64,000 nt of DNA from Cinnamomum chago (Eukaryota > Streptophyta > Magnoliopsida > Laurales > Lauraceae), in the NCBI GenBank assembly GCA_038049695.1, contig CP142461.1:29953001-30017000 (forward strand). Direction: 5' to 3'. The translations under genes were made by a program, and so were the position numbers. Shown here piece by piece: positions 45,762-58,150 of the stretch. Below the pieces are notes generated by a model, which was not told the origin of the DNA, ran no database searches, and was given only the letters and a program-made list of their open reading frames with translations. Each line of letters begins with the position of its first letter. Position 1 is the first letter of the stretch.

Positions 45762-45841
45762 TGCGTCTGCGGTCGCGGTCGCACCCGCACCCGGGTCTGT
45801 TGCTTGGAAGGCAATTATCCTTACAGTTGGACTACAAGCGC
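45762..45841 (-). pseudogene. tRNA-Gly(UCC) pseudogene
   Basis: On the minus strand TGTAGTCCAAC, TAAGGATAATTGCCTTCCAA and AGACCCGGGT match the D arm, anticodon arm (anticodon TCC at 45806-45808) and variable/T-arm start of plant tRNA-Gly(UCC). The T arm is expanded by a GGTGCGACCGCGACC stretch, so the loop and stem are wrong; the length is 80 rather than about 72. The acceptor 3' side GCAGACGCA is kept, but the 5' side is GCGCTTG instead of GCGTCTG. Not expected to work. Confidence 0.75.
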
Positions 45842-46404
45842 TCGCTGTATATATAATGATTATTTTAATTATTTATTCTATATGAACTCATAGCTAATGA
45901 TTTTTTTTTTTTTTGACCTACACGTATGAGCACATTATGTTATAAATGAGGCTTTGCACAATTGATTAAAGGTTTGGATCCTATATTGACTTATTTCTAA
46001 ATAACAAATTTGAGTTGTTTTTCAGAAAGGCCAACCCACCTCTAGGAATGGAATTGGAACTAGAACCATATGGGCCCATCTGGAAGAATTTACTCATTTT
46101 AGGGTAGGGCCGTAGGGGTTTGAGATATTTCCCCATGACCCACCCATATAAAAAAATGATTATCATCTGATCATGTGTGGTAGGTAGTGGTTTAGCATGC
46201 TTTGAGCGCCTCAAAATTGTCCAATTTATAGCTTGGAGAGTCCCTAAACCCTGGCATCAGAAAATACCAGACACTTAAAATTAGATTGTGGCCTCACTTC
46301 TTGGATCCAAATTGCTTAAAAAATGGTCCTTGCTAGATTTCAAATTTTAGCCCAATTATGGACTTCAATAAGTCCACTTTTTGGTCTCTTCGGAGAGATC
46401 CAAT
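45842..46404. other. intergenic spacer
   Basis: AT-rich; nothing recognised. Confidence 0.5.
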
Positions 46405-46743
46405 TATACTATATTAAGCTGAAGGATTTTGAACATAATTTTGACCATAACTTCTGATCTTGACTGGGAGTTATAACTCTCCATTTCCAATATGTAACCA
46501 CTCATCTCTACTTCCAACATGTAACCACTCATTTCCTCCACCTCATGTAACCACCTCATCTTTCCACTTTTTCACTTTTCCGCAAGAACTTCATTTCTAT
46601 TCCTATTATAATCACCAAATCATTGCCATAAGTATTTGATGATTAATTTTACTTAATCTGAGTTTTTATTAATAAATCAGTAAATATACTTTTCAGTTAT
46701 TTGTGAACATGCTCGTGCTAAGCACGGGTTGTTGTGTTACTAA
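46405..46743 (+). mobile_element. non-autonomous Helitron-like element
   Basis: The 3' end has a 17-base hairpin CTCGTGCTAAGCACGGG (46712-46728) followed about 12 bp later by CTAA, the CTRR end and spacing seen in plant Helitrons. The 5' end TATACTATATTAAGCTGAAGG resembles plant Helitron starts but lacks a clear TC. Fragments of the same family lie in B1 and B3. Confidence 0.55.
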
Positions 46744-46811
46744 ATATATTAAGTCTACTTTTTGAGCGGTTGGGGTTTTAATGAGTGAACCCACCTTGTG
46801 ATATAAAAGGC

Positions 46812-46842
<31 letters not shown>
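46812..46842. repeat. (TAA)n microsatellite
   Basis: Ten TAA repeats. Confidence 0.9.
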
Positions 46843-46925
46843 CTCTCAAGGTTGCTCTTTTAAGACTAAAGGTAAATGGAATTGAAATATCACAACATTA
46901 GGAGAATTTTCTCCATGGGGGTGTT

Positions 46926-47438
46926 TAGAGATGTCAAATGGGCTGTGTCGTGGCAGTCAACGGCCCGTGGCTCGGCCGGCCAGGCGGCACAACATGGCAC
47001 GGCACGTGATATTTGATATTTTTAGTGTAATTATAAAAAATATAGACTTTTATTTTTTACTATCCAAAAAATTGTAAAGTTTTTTAAAGTAATCCTATTG
47101 AAAAATCTTCAAATAGAAAATATCCAAATGGTTCTCTTCTCAATAGAGTAGGTCGGATTTGACAGAACCACTTAAATTTGTGTCATATTCTTCTTTGTGT
47201 GTATCTTTTAATTTTTTTTAGTGTAGGACATTTGTTTTTCCAGCCCAAAATCGTGTAAGACCTTTGTTTTTTTAGGTCAAAATGTTAGAACCATACGAAG
47301 CCCATGGCACGATAGGCACAGCACGACCCAGCACTACTCGGGCACAACCCTGTGCCCTTGTCGTGCTGTGCCGGCCGACTCCCTAGCCAGCACAACTCGA
47401 GCATGGCCCATGCCGGCACAATCCATTTGACGTCCCTA
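46926..47438. mobile_element. hAT MITE (TAGAGATGTCAAA family), deletion derivative
   Basis: Ends TAGAGATGTCAAATGGGC and CATTTGACGTCCCTA, flanked by GGGGTGTT and GGGGCGTT (8-bp duplication, one mismatch). Its interior, with CCAAATGGTTCTCTTCT and CACTTAAAT, matches the 3' untranslated part of the transposase-bearing relic at 53050-53240. It is therefore an internally deleted relative of that element. Confidence 0.88.
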
Positions 47439-47904
47439 GGGGCGTTCATATGCCGACCAAGTTGGAATTCAGTGGTGGGGAGCCTGAAGCCCCCCAAATG
47501 AGACAAACAATTTTAGCAAAAAAGAATATATTTGTTTGCTAGAATGAAGAGTGTTTTCTTCCTCCCTTTTTTTATTTTGGTAATTAGAATGGACAGTTGA
47601 ATCTATGGGCTTTTACACACTCATCCAAACCAGTTGAACTACAGATTAAATTAGTAAAAAAGACCTTTCTAGTTTTTTAAACATCATCCACTGGGCTCGA
47701 GCAAAACCTATTCCAGATGTGTCGTTCTCCTCTGCCTCTTTAGAAGTTTAAGCATTAAGATATTAAGAATCAACAATCTTTTTATATCCATCTCTGTGTG
47801 AGATTGGAAAGATCTCCACAACACAAGAAACCCTTGCGACCAAAAAACAATACTTCATGTAAGAAACCATATACGTCGTCCATATAGACTGCACAAGAAC
47901 AACG
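47439..47904. other. intergenic spacer
   Basis: Nothing recognised. Confidence 0.5.
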
Positions 47905-48075
47905 GGATCGAAACCCGCTCTGATACCATATAATAAACCATATCTCAATCCAAAAGCTTAAACTGATAGGTGGAAGGCACATACATGTATATTAAGACAT
48001 GACAAGCCTATTACTTAAGCGATGTGGGATGTGGGACTTCCCAACATCGAACACACACATTATTAACATGACAAA
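47905..48075 (-). mobile_element. TRIM/Copia-like LTR fragment
   Basis: On the minus strand TGGTATCAGAGC (47917-47928) is the typical Copia/TRIM primer-binding site for initiator tRNA-Met. It is preceded by an LTR-like stretch of about 140 bp with GGGAAGTCCCACATC, a word common in plant TRIM LTRs. No coding region and no second LTR were found. A broken fossil. Confidence 0.55.
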
Positions 48076-51000
48076 CATCTAAGTATAGGAGAAAATAAGT
48101 TACGATAATTATAAAGATGTTGCAAAGTATGCTACACCTCAGTAGCACTCATTTCTTTTCTTCTTTCAGGAGTCTGAAAGCCCATTATTATTGTTGCTCC
48201 AAATAGTCACCAAGCGAGCAGGGATAGCAAGGGTTGGATTAAATAGTTGACCCACCGTGAGGCCCACTTATATCATGGTTATTGTGGTTCACTTGCCATC
48301 TAGACCCTTCATCTAGTGGGTCCCACAATAAATGGGCTCCACTCCCACAATATATATATACAGTTTTCCTCGTACCCTGTAAACGACTTCAATCATCCCG
48401 AATCCGACTATCTCATGGTTGCAAGGTGGCAAACGGGTCAGGTGGGGCTAACACAAGACGGATTAACAAGGGCTGTGGATGGGTTTAGGCTCAACCCGTA
48501 TTCGACCTATTCTTAAAACAAGTCAAGGATATGGAACTTCAACCTACACCCAATGTGCGTCAACCGGACATATCCTACATTCAATGTGGGTCAACTCATT
48601 TAACCCGACTATAAAATCATGGCTTGAACGGCCTTTTCAAATGTTAAGGCTGTATTTGACTAAACTTGCACGCAATAAAAAAAAATCCCACTATAAGCTT
48701 CACTCATTTTATAAAAATTATACTATTTTAAATGTTAAAACATTAAATAACCAAATTATTTAAATGGGTTTAGATATATGGATCAGCCCTAACCAAACAC
48801 ATTTATATAAGTTAGGTGGGTTCACCCCATCATAATAGAACCTTTTTATGCATGGGAAGAGGAAGACCACAAAGAAAAAATGATAATGCGAGAGATTGGC
48901 CATGCATATAAAAATGGTAACTTACCTAGAGATCAAATCCTTGACAACGGATTGACATGCACGAGTGCCAATTGGGCAACTCGTCGTTGTTGTTGGAATT
49001 AGTACTTGAGTGCTCCTGAGGAGTACTTTACTTTACATCCAATGGGCTCGAAGAATCTACCCATCTATCTCATCCTAGAGAAGGAAGATATTGTTATCAT
49101 GGGAAGAAGCTGGTCTTCTTCAATTTTCCAGTGGCCGGATTTTGATTTTTCAGGGCTTTATCCGAACTGGGCACTGCTATTTCGGTGGTCAGATATGGAG
49201 GTATGGATCGTGGACAGCGTTCTGTGGACGGTCGTGATGGTGTTAAAGTCACTGGCTTTGGTGGCCATGCTCTGTTTCTTCTTCATCTTCTGTGGCTGCA
49301 GCATCTAGAAGGTTCTTCAAGCAAATCTTTCAACTTTTGTTTGCTGTTTTGGATTGTTGTTTACTGTACATCAAAATTGGATATCTGAGGGAATACAATT
49401 CCAGCTGTGTATGTTTGGCTTTCATTCGGGCTGGATTTCGGTTTGAATTTTGGGTTAACTTACATATGTTGGTCTGGGCTTAGTTTGAACCAATATCCAA
49501 TTCAACCCTAGGAAGTTGCAACTCCACTGGTGACCGCTCAATTTAAGCCTGCCTTTGCGCGTTTTTTTTTTTTAAGTTATTGGAGGTTTCCAACCATTTA
49601 TTTGGGTTGGACTAATCTCTCTGGGCCCGAAAGGAAGCCGGATAAATTCCTTTATAACTCCAGTATGGTAGTGTAGTTTTGAACCTACAACCTCCGGATG
49701 CAAACCATGGTCATAGGCTAACTTGGGGTTGACTTTGCTTTGAAATATGAGAGAAAGAAAAAAAATCCTGTGTCCTTCAGATCCATCAATTCTCAACTGC
49801 CTTTACTTCTGAAATTTAGACTACCAAAATAATTGTCCTTGGTGTGTAGGCATTATTAGCACAAATGTTGATTAGAGTTAGCTCCAAACATGGTCGAATG
49901 TAAAATATATGATCAAGAATAAAAAAGAAACACGAAGTAGAATGAAATTTAGTCCATTTAATGGGCATATTTGTTTAGCCACTATAAAGTAAAAGTAAGC
50001 CCAATGGTCATATATTCCCCTCTTACTATCGATGTTTAGATAAAAAGGTAGTGTGTGGTAATGTTTAATCGGCACTTTATTTTACCACATGATTTACTAC
50101 AAGCTACTTTTTCTTTACCACATAAAAGCATGGTAAAATGTGATACCCCAGGCACCGATGCTCAGGGAAGAGTCATGCTAGACCGAATAAGGAAGCACCG
50201 CACAAAGCGGAAATAGGAGTTCACTTCCATGGAAACTACCCTGCACAAACATACTCTATTGGTGGTGAAGATTCTGATTCCTCACTCATGTGGAAATGAA
50301 AATCTATAAAGCCCAAAATCCTTGAGCTATTGAAAGGGCCCATGATCCGCGTAACAAGCCCATATCTTTCCATTATTTTCTTTGTTTTTGTTTCCATTGA
50401 AAAGGCAATTCAACTCTACCTTGTTTGGATGAGTCTGTCCCAATAGATGAAGTAATGTTGTAAGCCACATGTAATATATTTCACTTCAGCTCTAAATACT
50501 TCTATTTCCTTCAGTAAAAGTGGATTATATTCCAAGCTTTAACTTTAAAATAAGCATCCAAATGGAGTGAAGTGAAGTACTCTACTTTAACTTCAACCTA
50601 CTTCTCTTCACTCTACTCCATATGTGAAATTTAGTTCATTTTTACTCCACTCCTCATTAAACCAAATAGGCCCTAAGGAGTTGCAGCCCCCTAATCGGCG
50701 TATAGAATACTTAGACCATGCCCACAATTAGAAAACATGATTAAAAGGAAAAGAAATTAAGAGGGCATAACTTTTTCACCCAACAGGCACATTGGTGTCA
50801 TTTAAAAAAAAAATGCACTTGAATGAAAAGGATTATGCTTTACAAATTAATTGAAAAAGGGAGGCTAGGCTGGCCAAGAGATTAGCATGCAGAAGTCTGA
50901 GACTATGTTCTCGGTAAATACTCCTCACAATTTAAATAGAGATATCTGTGAGGAGCTTTAGATAGACAGGTCCACTGACTCTTTTATTTTATTGGGCTCT

Positions 51001-51589
51001 ACTCTCTATGTGGGTTCTTACAACAATGAAGATATCTATGGAACTATTGAAGTTTTATTCTTCCTCTTGGTTTATGGAACTATGAGGAAAGAAGAGTGGT
51101 AAATCACCTACTTTATCTTCTAATTTAACAAAATCTTCTTTTCCCCATAAATTTGGGATATTTATACAAGGTTCGATGTTATTGAAGACGGAAAGAAAGT
51201 TGAAAAGTAAAAAATAAATTTTGTAGTAAGATTTATTATGCCAAATCAAAATCGGGTACTGGCCATTTGTCAACACATAGGCAAAAAAGTTTAGCTTTAT
51301 ATAAGCTGACGGATGCAGGGGCAAGGGGGCTTAGTTCACAGACCCAAATTTCTACCAATGGTGGTGGTAGTAACAGAAGCAGTTTGGGTCTTTTTTTCCT
51401 TCAATGCACAAAGTGCTAAACAAAATCTTGTTAAAATGATTGTGTTATCCGAATTACCATTTTTTTTTTGTTGAAAATGAGTTTTTTGAAGAATGAGTCC
51501 AAAAATACTGTCCACCACAATTTCACAGTATTTCAAGAAATACAGTTAGAAATGATGCTATTAGACTCTAGTAGAAAGATAAAACAAAT
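48076..51589. other. gene-poor region
   Basis: 3.5 kb of AT-rich DNA. Short frames (for example 49006-49308) have no recognisable motif. No transposon ends were defined. Confidence 0.45.
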
Positions 51590-53378
51590 ATTAAAAATTA
51601 CAGTGTAGAAACTCTTGGTAGAATAGCCATAACTACAGATACGTGGACTTCTAAAGGGAGTTATAGTTTTCTTTGTATTACTGCACATAACATAGATGCA
51701 AAATGGATTATTAATAAACATATAATTAATTTTAGCTGTCTTAAATGGCCACACAATGGCATTAGAATAAATACATTTATTTTAGAAAAACAAGATGAAT
51801 ACAATATTAATGAAGAAGTTATATCTATAAGTTTAAATAATGCCAGCAATAATACACTTCCAAAATAGATGTGTATGTCACATCTTAAATCTCATTGCAA
51901 AGGTTGGTTTAAAGCATTTTTTAAGTTACACAGATGCTATTAAAGACATTGCTAAATTTATTTTATGCTCCGTATAGAGAAGACAATTCTATGCCCAAAT
52001 ATGTGTGAGGCAAGGCGTATTAGCTATTAAAAATACCTAAAGAGGTAGAACATAGATGAAATTCTATGTATGATTTGTTAAACAAGGCAATTGACTGGAA
52101 AACAATTTTGAATGAATTTTGTGCTTTTCATGCACAAGATTCGTTGATGAGTGATGAACATTGGGAGTTATGCGCCCATATAACAGATTTATTAGAAACT
52201 TTTTATATTTCAACATTGCTTTTTCCAGGATATATTATCCCACATCTAATGAAGCTTTTTAAAATTACTTTACAACTCAATAGATTTAGAGATTATTTTT
52301 TACTGAATAACACTAAAAGAAACATGGAATAAAAAATTAATAAATATTAGAAAGAGGCTCCAATGACATTTTCTTTAGCTGCTGTATTTGATCCTAAGTT
52401 AAAATTAATTGGTGTACAATTTTTTGATTGATGGAATAAATAAAAATATGAATTATCAAGATTTAAATATTTTTTTTCAAATATAAGGGCATATTTACAA
52501 GCACTTTTTCAATTTTATTGTGAGCAAATGGGTACAACTGAGGTTAGTATGAGCCATTAAAAAATTCAGCAAATATGTGAAGGTAAGTGAGATGTGTGGT
52601 ATTCTTCACTGTCCACGGGCATGGCATCCAGCGCAAGCTCAAGTAATACAGTGACGGAGTTATCATCGCATCTTGATGTTGGTGTAATTCGAGTGTAGCG
52701 TGCATCTAGTTTTGACCTTCTAGCCTGGTGGAAGCAACAAAAAAGCATTTATCTGGTGTTGGCCGCCATTGCTTGTGTTCTATTGACTATTCTAATGTCT
52801 TCTATAGCATCAGAACATGCTTTTAGTGCAGGTGAACGTGTGGTGGATGACAAAAAAAAATCTAATTGAAGAAACGGTGGAGTGTTGTGTTTGCCTACGA
52901 GACTGGTATTTGACAGATAAGAGGATGTAAGAGTTGACAGCAATGGAATATTATGATTCAGCAGAATATATTAATGGACTACACATCTGATTTTTTACTT
53001 TTTCTTTCATTGTAATTTTTAAATATATGAGTTTTTCATTTTTTTTTGTTTTTATTTTCTAAAAGGATTGTAAGGTTTTGAAGATAATCCTATGTAGAAA
53101 CCTTCAGGAAGTTAAGATCCAAATGGTTCTCTTCTTAGCGAAGTAGGTTGAGTTGACCAAACCACTTAAATATCTTTGTCATTCTCCGTACTTGTGTTCT
53201 AATTTTTAATTTAAATACCAAAAAGATGAAAAAAATTAATCGGGGGAAATTTTTTTTAAAGAGGCGTGTTGAGCATGCCTGGCCTGGCACGGCCCAGCAC
53301 GATCCAGTCTGGCCCATGGTGGGTCGTGCCGTGCTAGGAAAAAATGCACGGCCAGCCCCGTCCCTTTTGACATGCCTA
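51590..53378 (+). mobile_element. decayed hAT element with transposase remnant
   Basis: The 3' end GTCCCTTTTGACATGCCTA matches the terminal repeat type of the 46926-47438 and 28522-29516 elements, with GGCCTGGCACGGCCC subterminal words before it. Transposase remnants occupy most of the interior. The 5' end was not found, so the start given is only where coding homology begins. Confidence 0.75.
51610..52985 (+). pseudogene. hAT transposase pseudogene (Ac/DAYSLEEPER type)
   Basis: Clear hAT motifs in order: AITTDTWTSKGSYSFLCITA (first catalytic Asp region, from about 51623), HILNLIAKVGLKHF (51874 on), NSMYDLLNKAIDW after a TGA replacing the Trp of RWNS (52055), LLETFYISTLLFPG, and the C-terminal dimerisation domain LLAWWKQQ...SSIASEHAFSAG and VLCLRDWYLTDKRM (52718-52930). 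Several stops and frame changes break it, for example TAG at the end of LPK and TGA in the RWNS motif. The N-terminal BED zinc finger is not visible. A DNA-transposon gene, not domesticated by any sign here. Confidence 0.88.
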
Positions 53379-54537
53379 TTTACATTGCCTCGTTTGACAT
53401 GCCTATTTACATTTTGTTATTTATTCGAATTTCAAAGATCGACGTTAACGGTTCACACCTTCGAGGTATCTTAAGTCCAGTATAATATTGTCCGCTTTTG
53501 CCCTATGAGGGGCATGACTTTGTTTCTGGCCGCTATAAGACCCAAAACGTGTTATAGTAAGCATAGACAGCGTCCTCTATATTAGCCTAGGCTCTGGACG
53601 CTTCATGAGTGATGTGGGATCTTACAATGTACAAGGTTTCTTAATTGTAAATTTAGGAATAAGAATCTCTTCATTATATAATAGATAGCCTGTTTCTTTT
53701 AAAGGAGGATCTGCCAGGAATTCACCAGATGTGACATGTTGTCTTTTGGAATTTCTGAATCTCATGTTTCTTCACTAGCATTTTCAGATTCCAGCACATG
53801 AAAGGTCTCTTTTGAACTTTGTGAATCCAGGAATTCCACTCCCTTTCCATTTTGGTGGAATTCCTGGATGCTCAAGCCCAGAGGAGTATTCAGGAATTCT
53901 ATTATGTCTGGAAATGCAAGAGTTCCCCATATAGAAATTTCTGGAATTCCAACAAAGAAACAAGCTTCGAAAGTGTATAGAACGATCCTCTAGATTTTTC
54001 TAAATATTCACTCTTCACAAGGTGAGGGAAGAGAACAGAACAGAGGGAGAGTTGGGATTTTAAAAACCTTTGTGTTCGTAATTAGTGGAATCAAAAGCCT
54101 TATTTCTTGGACCGATTCTTGTCATTAAAAGAGTTAGAGAATGATTAGGTCTCCTGATTGTAATACAGCACACATGTTCTCTCTTTTTAGTTGAGAGGTT
54201 AAGGTTAAATAAGGTTTCCTTAACAATCTTTCCTTTCTAGTGTGAGTTGTTCCTAGAAACCTTTTAAACGAACAGTACGTCTTCTCATTCAGTTCGAGAG
54301 AGAGAGAGAGTAGGCTGTGGAAACTTTTGAGGTAAGTGGTTTGAAAACACACTGCAAGTCCCTTTTTAGTTAGACAAAAATTTAAACTTACTGTCGACTT
54401 TCTTTTTTCACCAGCGTATTATATTAGGAAACCACTCTTTTCACCCTCACCGATCTATGTTTCTCGACCATTACATTCTTTATATGCATGCTTTATTCTT
54501 CTTCTTGCTTTAATGTAACTGTTGAATTACAAAGGAC
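53379..54537. other. upstream region of the DUF295 F-box gene
   Basis: No gene. A tandem copy of TTTGACATGCCTATTTACAT (53367-53386 and 53393-53412) adjoins the hAT end. GATGTGGGATCTTACAATG near 53610 resembles plant LTR ends but is too short to assign. 53971-54030 resembles the sequence flanking the Pack-MULE at 6160-6196 and 11238-11275. A GA run at 54296-54311 precedes the gene by about 225 bp. Confidence 0.5.
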
Positions 54538-55538
54538 ATGGAAGAAACTACTAGTAATTGGTCAGATTTTCCCCAACCTCTTCTTGAACTGATTTTGAAG
54601 CCCCTGACCCTGCCTGATCATCTTCGGTTCGCCTCCGTTTGCCGCTCATGGCGCAAATTAAAGCACAAAGAGAGACTCTTCATCATCCTGCTCCACATGC
54701 CCCTTTCCTCATCGTTCGTGGAATGATCAACAACATAATAGGCAGCCAACTCTTCATTCTCTCAGAGAAAAGAATGGAAAAGACACCAGTGCCTCATCGC
54801 TTTTGTCCTCAGTCCATCTCATCTTCTGGTGGTTGGCTTTTGTTGCAGGACTCCGATGATACGCACATCAAATTTCTCTTCAATCCATTCACCAATACAA
54901 GAGTTGATCTTCCAGAGGCAGAAGAACTTGTCCACTATCACGATTGCCTCTTCTTCTTTACTCCAGCTGATCCCCATGGCGCTCTCCTGGTCACTAAATC
55001 AAACAACAAATTCCTTCTTTCCCGACTCAACGATCAGTACTCAAACCGAACGTTTCATCAAGTGGAATGGAGGAGAATTTCTTTTATCTCTAATGTCATC
55101 TTCTTTGAGGGAAAGTTGCATGCATTGAATGAGGATGGGAGTCTTGTCTTGGCTGACCCACTCTTTGCTACCAGTGAAGTGACGATGGGAATGAAATTGC
55201 AAAATAGTCGATTACCACAGTGGCATAGGTTTCAAGGATTCTATTTGATGGAATCTTGTGGACAGTTACTGTTGGTGAGAGTGTTGGTAGTGCACACAGG
55301 TCTCAACTTTGATGTTTTTAGAGCGGACTTAACCGAGTGGGAGTGGAGGGAGATAGAAGATTTGGGTGATCGGGCGCTGTTCTTGAGCCGAAAAGGTTTA
55401 GTTTCTGTTTGTGCAAGCGAATCCGGCTGTAAAGCAAATCGCATCTACTATGTTCCCAGTATGATAGAGTGGAGTCTTTATTTATATAAGCAATCCAATG
55501 GGATGAACGGGTACATACGTAGAATTCGAATTGGGTAA
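54538..55538 (+). pseudogene. F-box/DUF295 gene with one apparent frameshift
   Basis: Starts MEETTSNWSDFPQPLLELIL with an F-box to FASVCRSWR (residues 8-38), as in SKIP23-like and other DUF295 F-box proteins. The frame then changes near 54650: the continuation IKAQRETLHHPAPHAPFLIV lies in the second frame and runs about 290 residues with NPFTNTRVDLPEAE, FFEGKLHALNEDGSL and a Cys-rich RIYYVPS region typical of DUF295. One missing base in the SWR region explains it. If real, only a 62-residue peptide is made; if an error, a normal 330-residue SCF substrate receptor. It is unrelated in its C-terminus to A1-A3. Confidence 0.8.
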
Positions 55539-56060
55539 AGATGGGTTGGACATTCCTTCAATTCCAGAATGTGAAGGAGTCATTGGTTGTGACTGGCTCA
55601 CATGACCATGTATGTTGAGTTGAACTTCAATTTCCTCATTCAGTTATCTTAACTTCTTTTGTTTCTTTCTCTTTATGTTTTTTGTTCCAAAGCTATAATA
55701 ATTAATGAGAAGTTTGTCCTGATTTCATCATAGAACAATATGAATCTGAAGATGATAAGAAAAATGGTTTAATGGTTTTAATGTTGAAGAAGCTCTCCCA
55801 CCTGACAATTTTTTCTGAGCGCTGTTCGAAGGGCATTCATCTGTTTTTCTGGGTATCCAGCATCGTCCTTCATTGTTTGGCATTGTATAGTTAATTGCAA
55901 GCATATGGGAATGTGGCCTTTCTCTGCATTATATTGCTTGATGGGTCAGAAGATCGACCATGTCGATCTATTGAGTTCAACTTCAAATTGCTTATTGATT
56001 TATTTATCTACCTTTGTTTTCTTTTTATTCTTTTTTGTGTTCAACTACAAGTTGTGACAG
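55539..56060. other. intergenic spacer
   Basis: T-rich sequence between the F-box gene and the right-hand Tat element; nothing recognised. Confidence 0.5.
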
Positions 56061-56574
56061 GTCAGGTCCAAGTTACCCAATCCATATTGACCTGGGATCA
56101 AAACTCATGACCCGATAAGGTCCTGGCCCAACCCATGAGCCTGGTCACGTCATCACAGTACACCCGGAAGCCTCATCATCACTTTAGAATTAGTAAACCC
56201 TTATCCCCACTTATGCTACCATGTCCTGCAGAGAAGATCCTACCTGCCTCGTCCGTCGAGGGCAGTTCGAAGACTCCGCCAAAATAGAGCGCCCGTTGCT
56301 GAAGAGTCGTCCCCATCTGTTAGGGGAAGACTATAAATCAAAGAGCCCCACCGGCGCTTGAAGGGAGAGGAACATTGATCAATGTTTGCACATTTCTATT
56401 ATTCTCTTAACCTGTAATCTCTACACATCGGAGAAGTAAAATTACCAGCAATCTCTGCCTTTCTGGAGTGGACGTAGGTCACATTGACCGAAACTCTCTC
56501 TCTCTTCTTTAATTTCCACATTAATTACTCATTGCTTGATCGGTGGTGTCCGAAAACACTTTTTGGCATCATCA
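56061..56574 (+). repeat. 5' LTR of the right Tat element
   Basis: Homologous to 2993-3517. TATAAAT at 56332-56338, terminal CATCATCA. The left end is the start of homology to the other LTR; the canonical TG start is not resolved. Confidence 0.8.
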
Positions 56575-56577
56575 GTT

Positions 56578-56595
56578 TGGCGCCGTCTGTGGGAA
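56578..56595 (+). promoter_or_regulatory. primer-binding site
   Basis: TGGCGCCGTCTGTGGGAA three bases after the LTR. The first nine bases are complementary to the 3' end of tRNA-Asp, and this sequence is frequent after LTRs of plant Ty3/gypsy elements. Confidence 0.8.
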
Positions 56596-57049
56596 TAGAT
56601 AATTTCCTTTTTCGAAATTATGGTGATCACTACAAGATCAACGAGACGACAAGATGGCAATCCCTCGCGGGAGGGTGAGGGTAATCCTATACTGACTAAT
56701 CTTGCACCGATTACTCCTGCTCCCTCTCCTCAATAAATGCTGGAAACCATGCAGCAGCTGGTGACAAAAAACCAGCAGATACTGCAACTCATGCTCGTAG
56801 GGCGAGGAGGAGCACAATTTGGTACAGTACCGCAAGAAGTACCGCGCTCGGAGCATCCGACTGCTCCGCGCAGGGGAGCACCTCACCTGGGCGCCCATCC
56901 CCATGGTGCCCAGGGCCGAGGAGCAAACCATGGCGCCCAGGGCCGAAGAGTACACCTAGGCGCTCATCCCCATCGCGCCCAGGGCGCCTCTGCTGGACTT
57001 CCACCTCCTCCCTCTATTTCTAACGATGAGGATCCTCATTTCCAGGAGG

Positions 57050-58150
57050 GGGGAGTGAAAATCACAGCATGGAAGATGGGAGTTATTTCCCTAGTCCGTC
57101 CAGGGAACCCTGCAATCACTGCAAGGAAAAGATCAAAGAAATGCAGAATCAACTGGGCGATGTCTTCAACGCCATAATGGCGCAGGCACCGGAGATGGTA
57201 GATTATCTGGTCAGACGAACGGATACACCGTTCAAGCCTGACGTGGTGAACTACCCACTCCCTCGGAAGTTCAAAATGCCATCCGTGGAGACCTTTGATG
57301 GAACGAAGGATCCATTGGACCATCTGGAGACTTACAAAACCAAAATGCATCTGCATAATATCCCTGACGAAATAATGTGCAGGGCGTTCCCAACTACATT
57401 GAAGGATTCTGCTCGGCAGTGGTTTGCCAATCTCCCCCAAGCATCCATAGCCACCTTCGGAGAGTTGAGCAAATCTTTTGTCTCACACTTTATCGGTGGG
57501 CGCCGCCACCAGAAGCCTGCCACACACCTGCTCAGCATAAAGCAGGATAAACATGAGAGCCTCATAAGCTACCTCACTCGTTTTAACGAGTAGGTACTTC
57601 AGGTTGAAGAGCCCGACGACAAGGTCTCCATGACAGTCTTCCTAGGAAGCCTTCGCTCATCAAGTTTCCTCTTTTCATTGATGAAGCGCTCGCCAAAGAG
57701 CTTTCCGGAACTGCTGGCAAAAGCCCAGAAGTACATGAATGCTGAAGACATCACGAGAGCCAGGCGAGGAGAGTCCTCCAGACCAGAGGACAAGGGGAAG
57801 GAGCGGGACAGAGACGAAAAGAAGGAAACAAGCAACAAGCGAAGCAGGACTGAGAGGGTACCTGTAAGGGACCGACTCGGTCCTGCCACGCAGAGAAACA
57901 GACAAGTGTTCATTCATCTCAATGCCACTGTTGAGCACATCTTGTTCCAGATACAAGATGACCCTGCCATAAAATGGCCTGGGAAAATGAAATCTCCTCC
58001 AAACCGCCGGAACCCAACCAAGTACTGTCGCTTTCATCGCGACCATAGCCATGACACTGATGACTGTTATGACCTCAAGCGGCAGATTGAGGATCTCATT
58101 CAGTGTGGCCACCTCCGCCAGTATGTTACTGGTAGGGGGCAAGCACTGCC
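57050..58150 (+). other. gag region of the right Tat element
   Basis: Shows the plant retrotransposon gag core (ETFDGTKDPLDHLETYK, CRAFPTTLKDSARQWF) and, downstream, a Cys/His knuckle-like YCRFHRDHSHDTDDC. Fossil, broken. Confidence 0.8.

Noticed and set aside
49006-49308. 100-codon frame with a hydrophobic C-terminus
   Set aside because: No recognisable family, no copy elsewhere, AT-rich context; length expected by chance.
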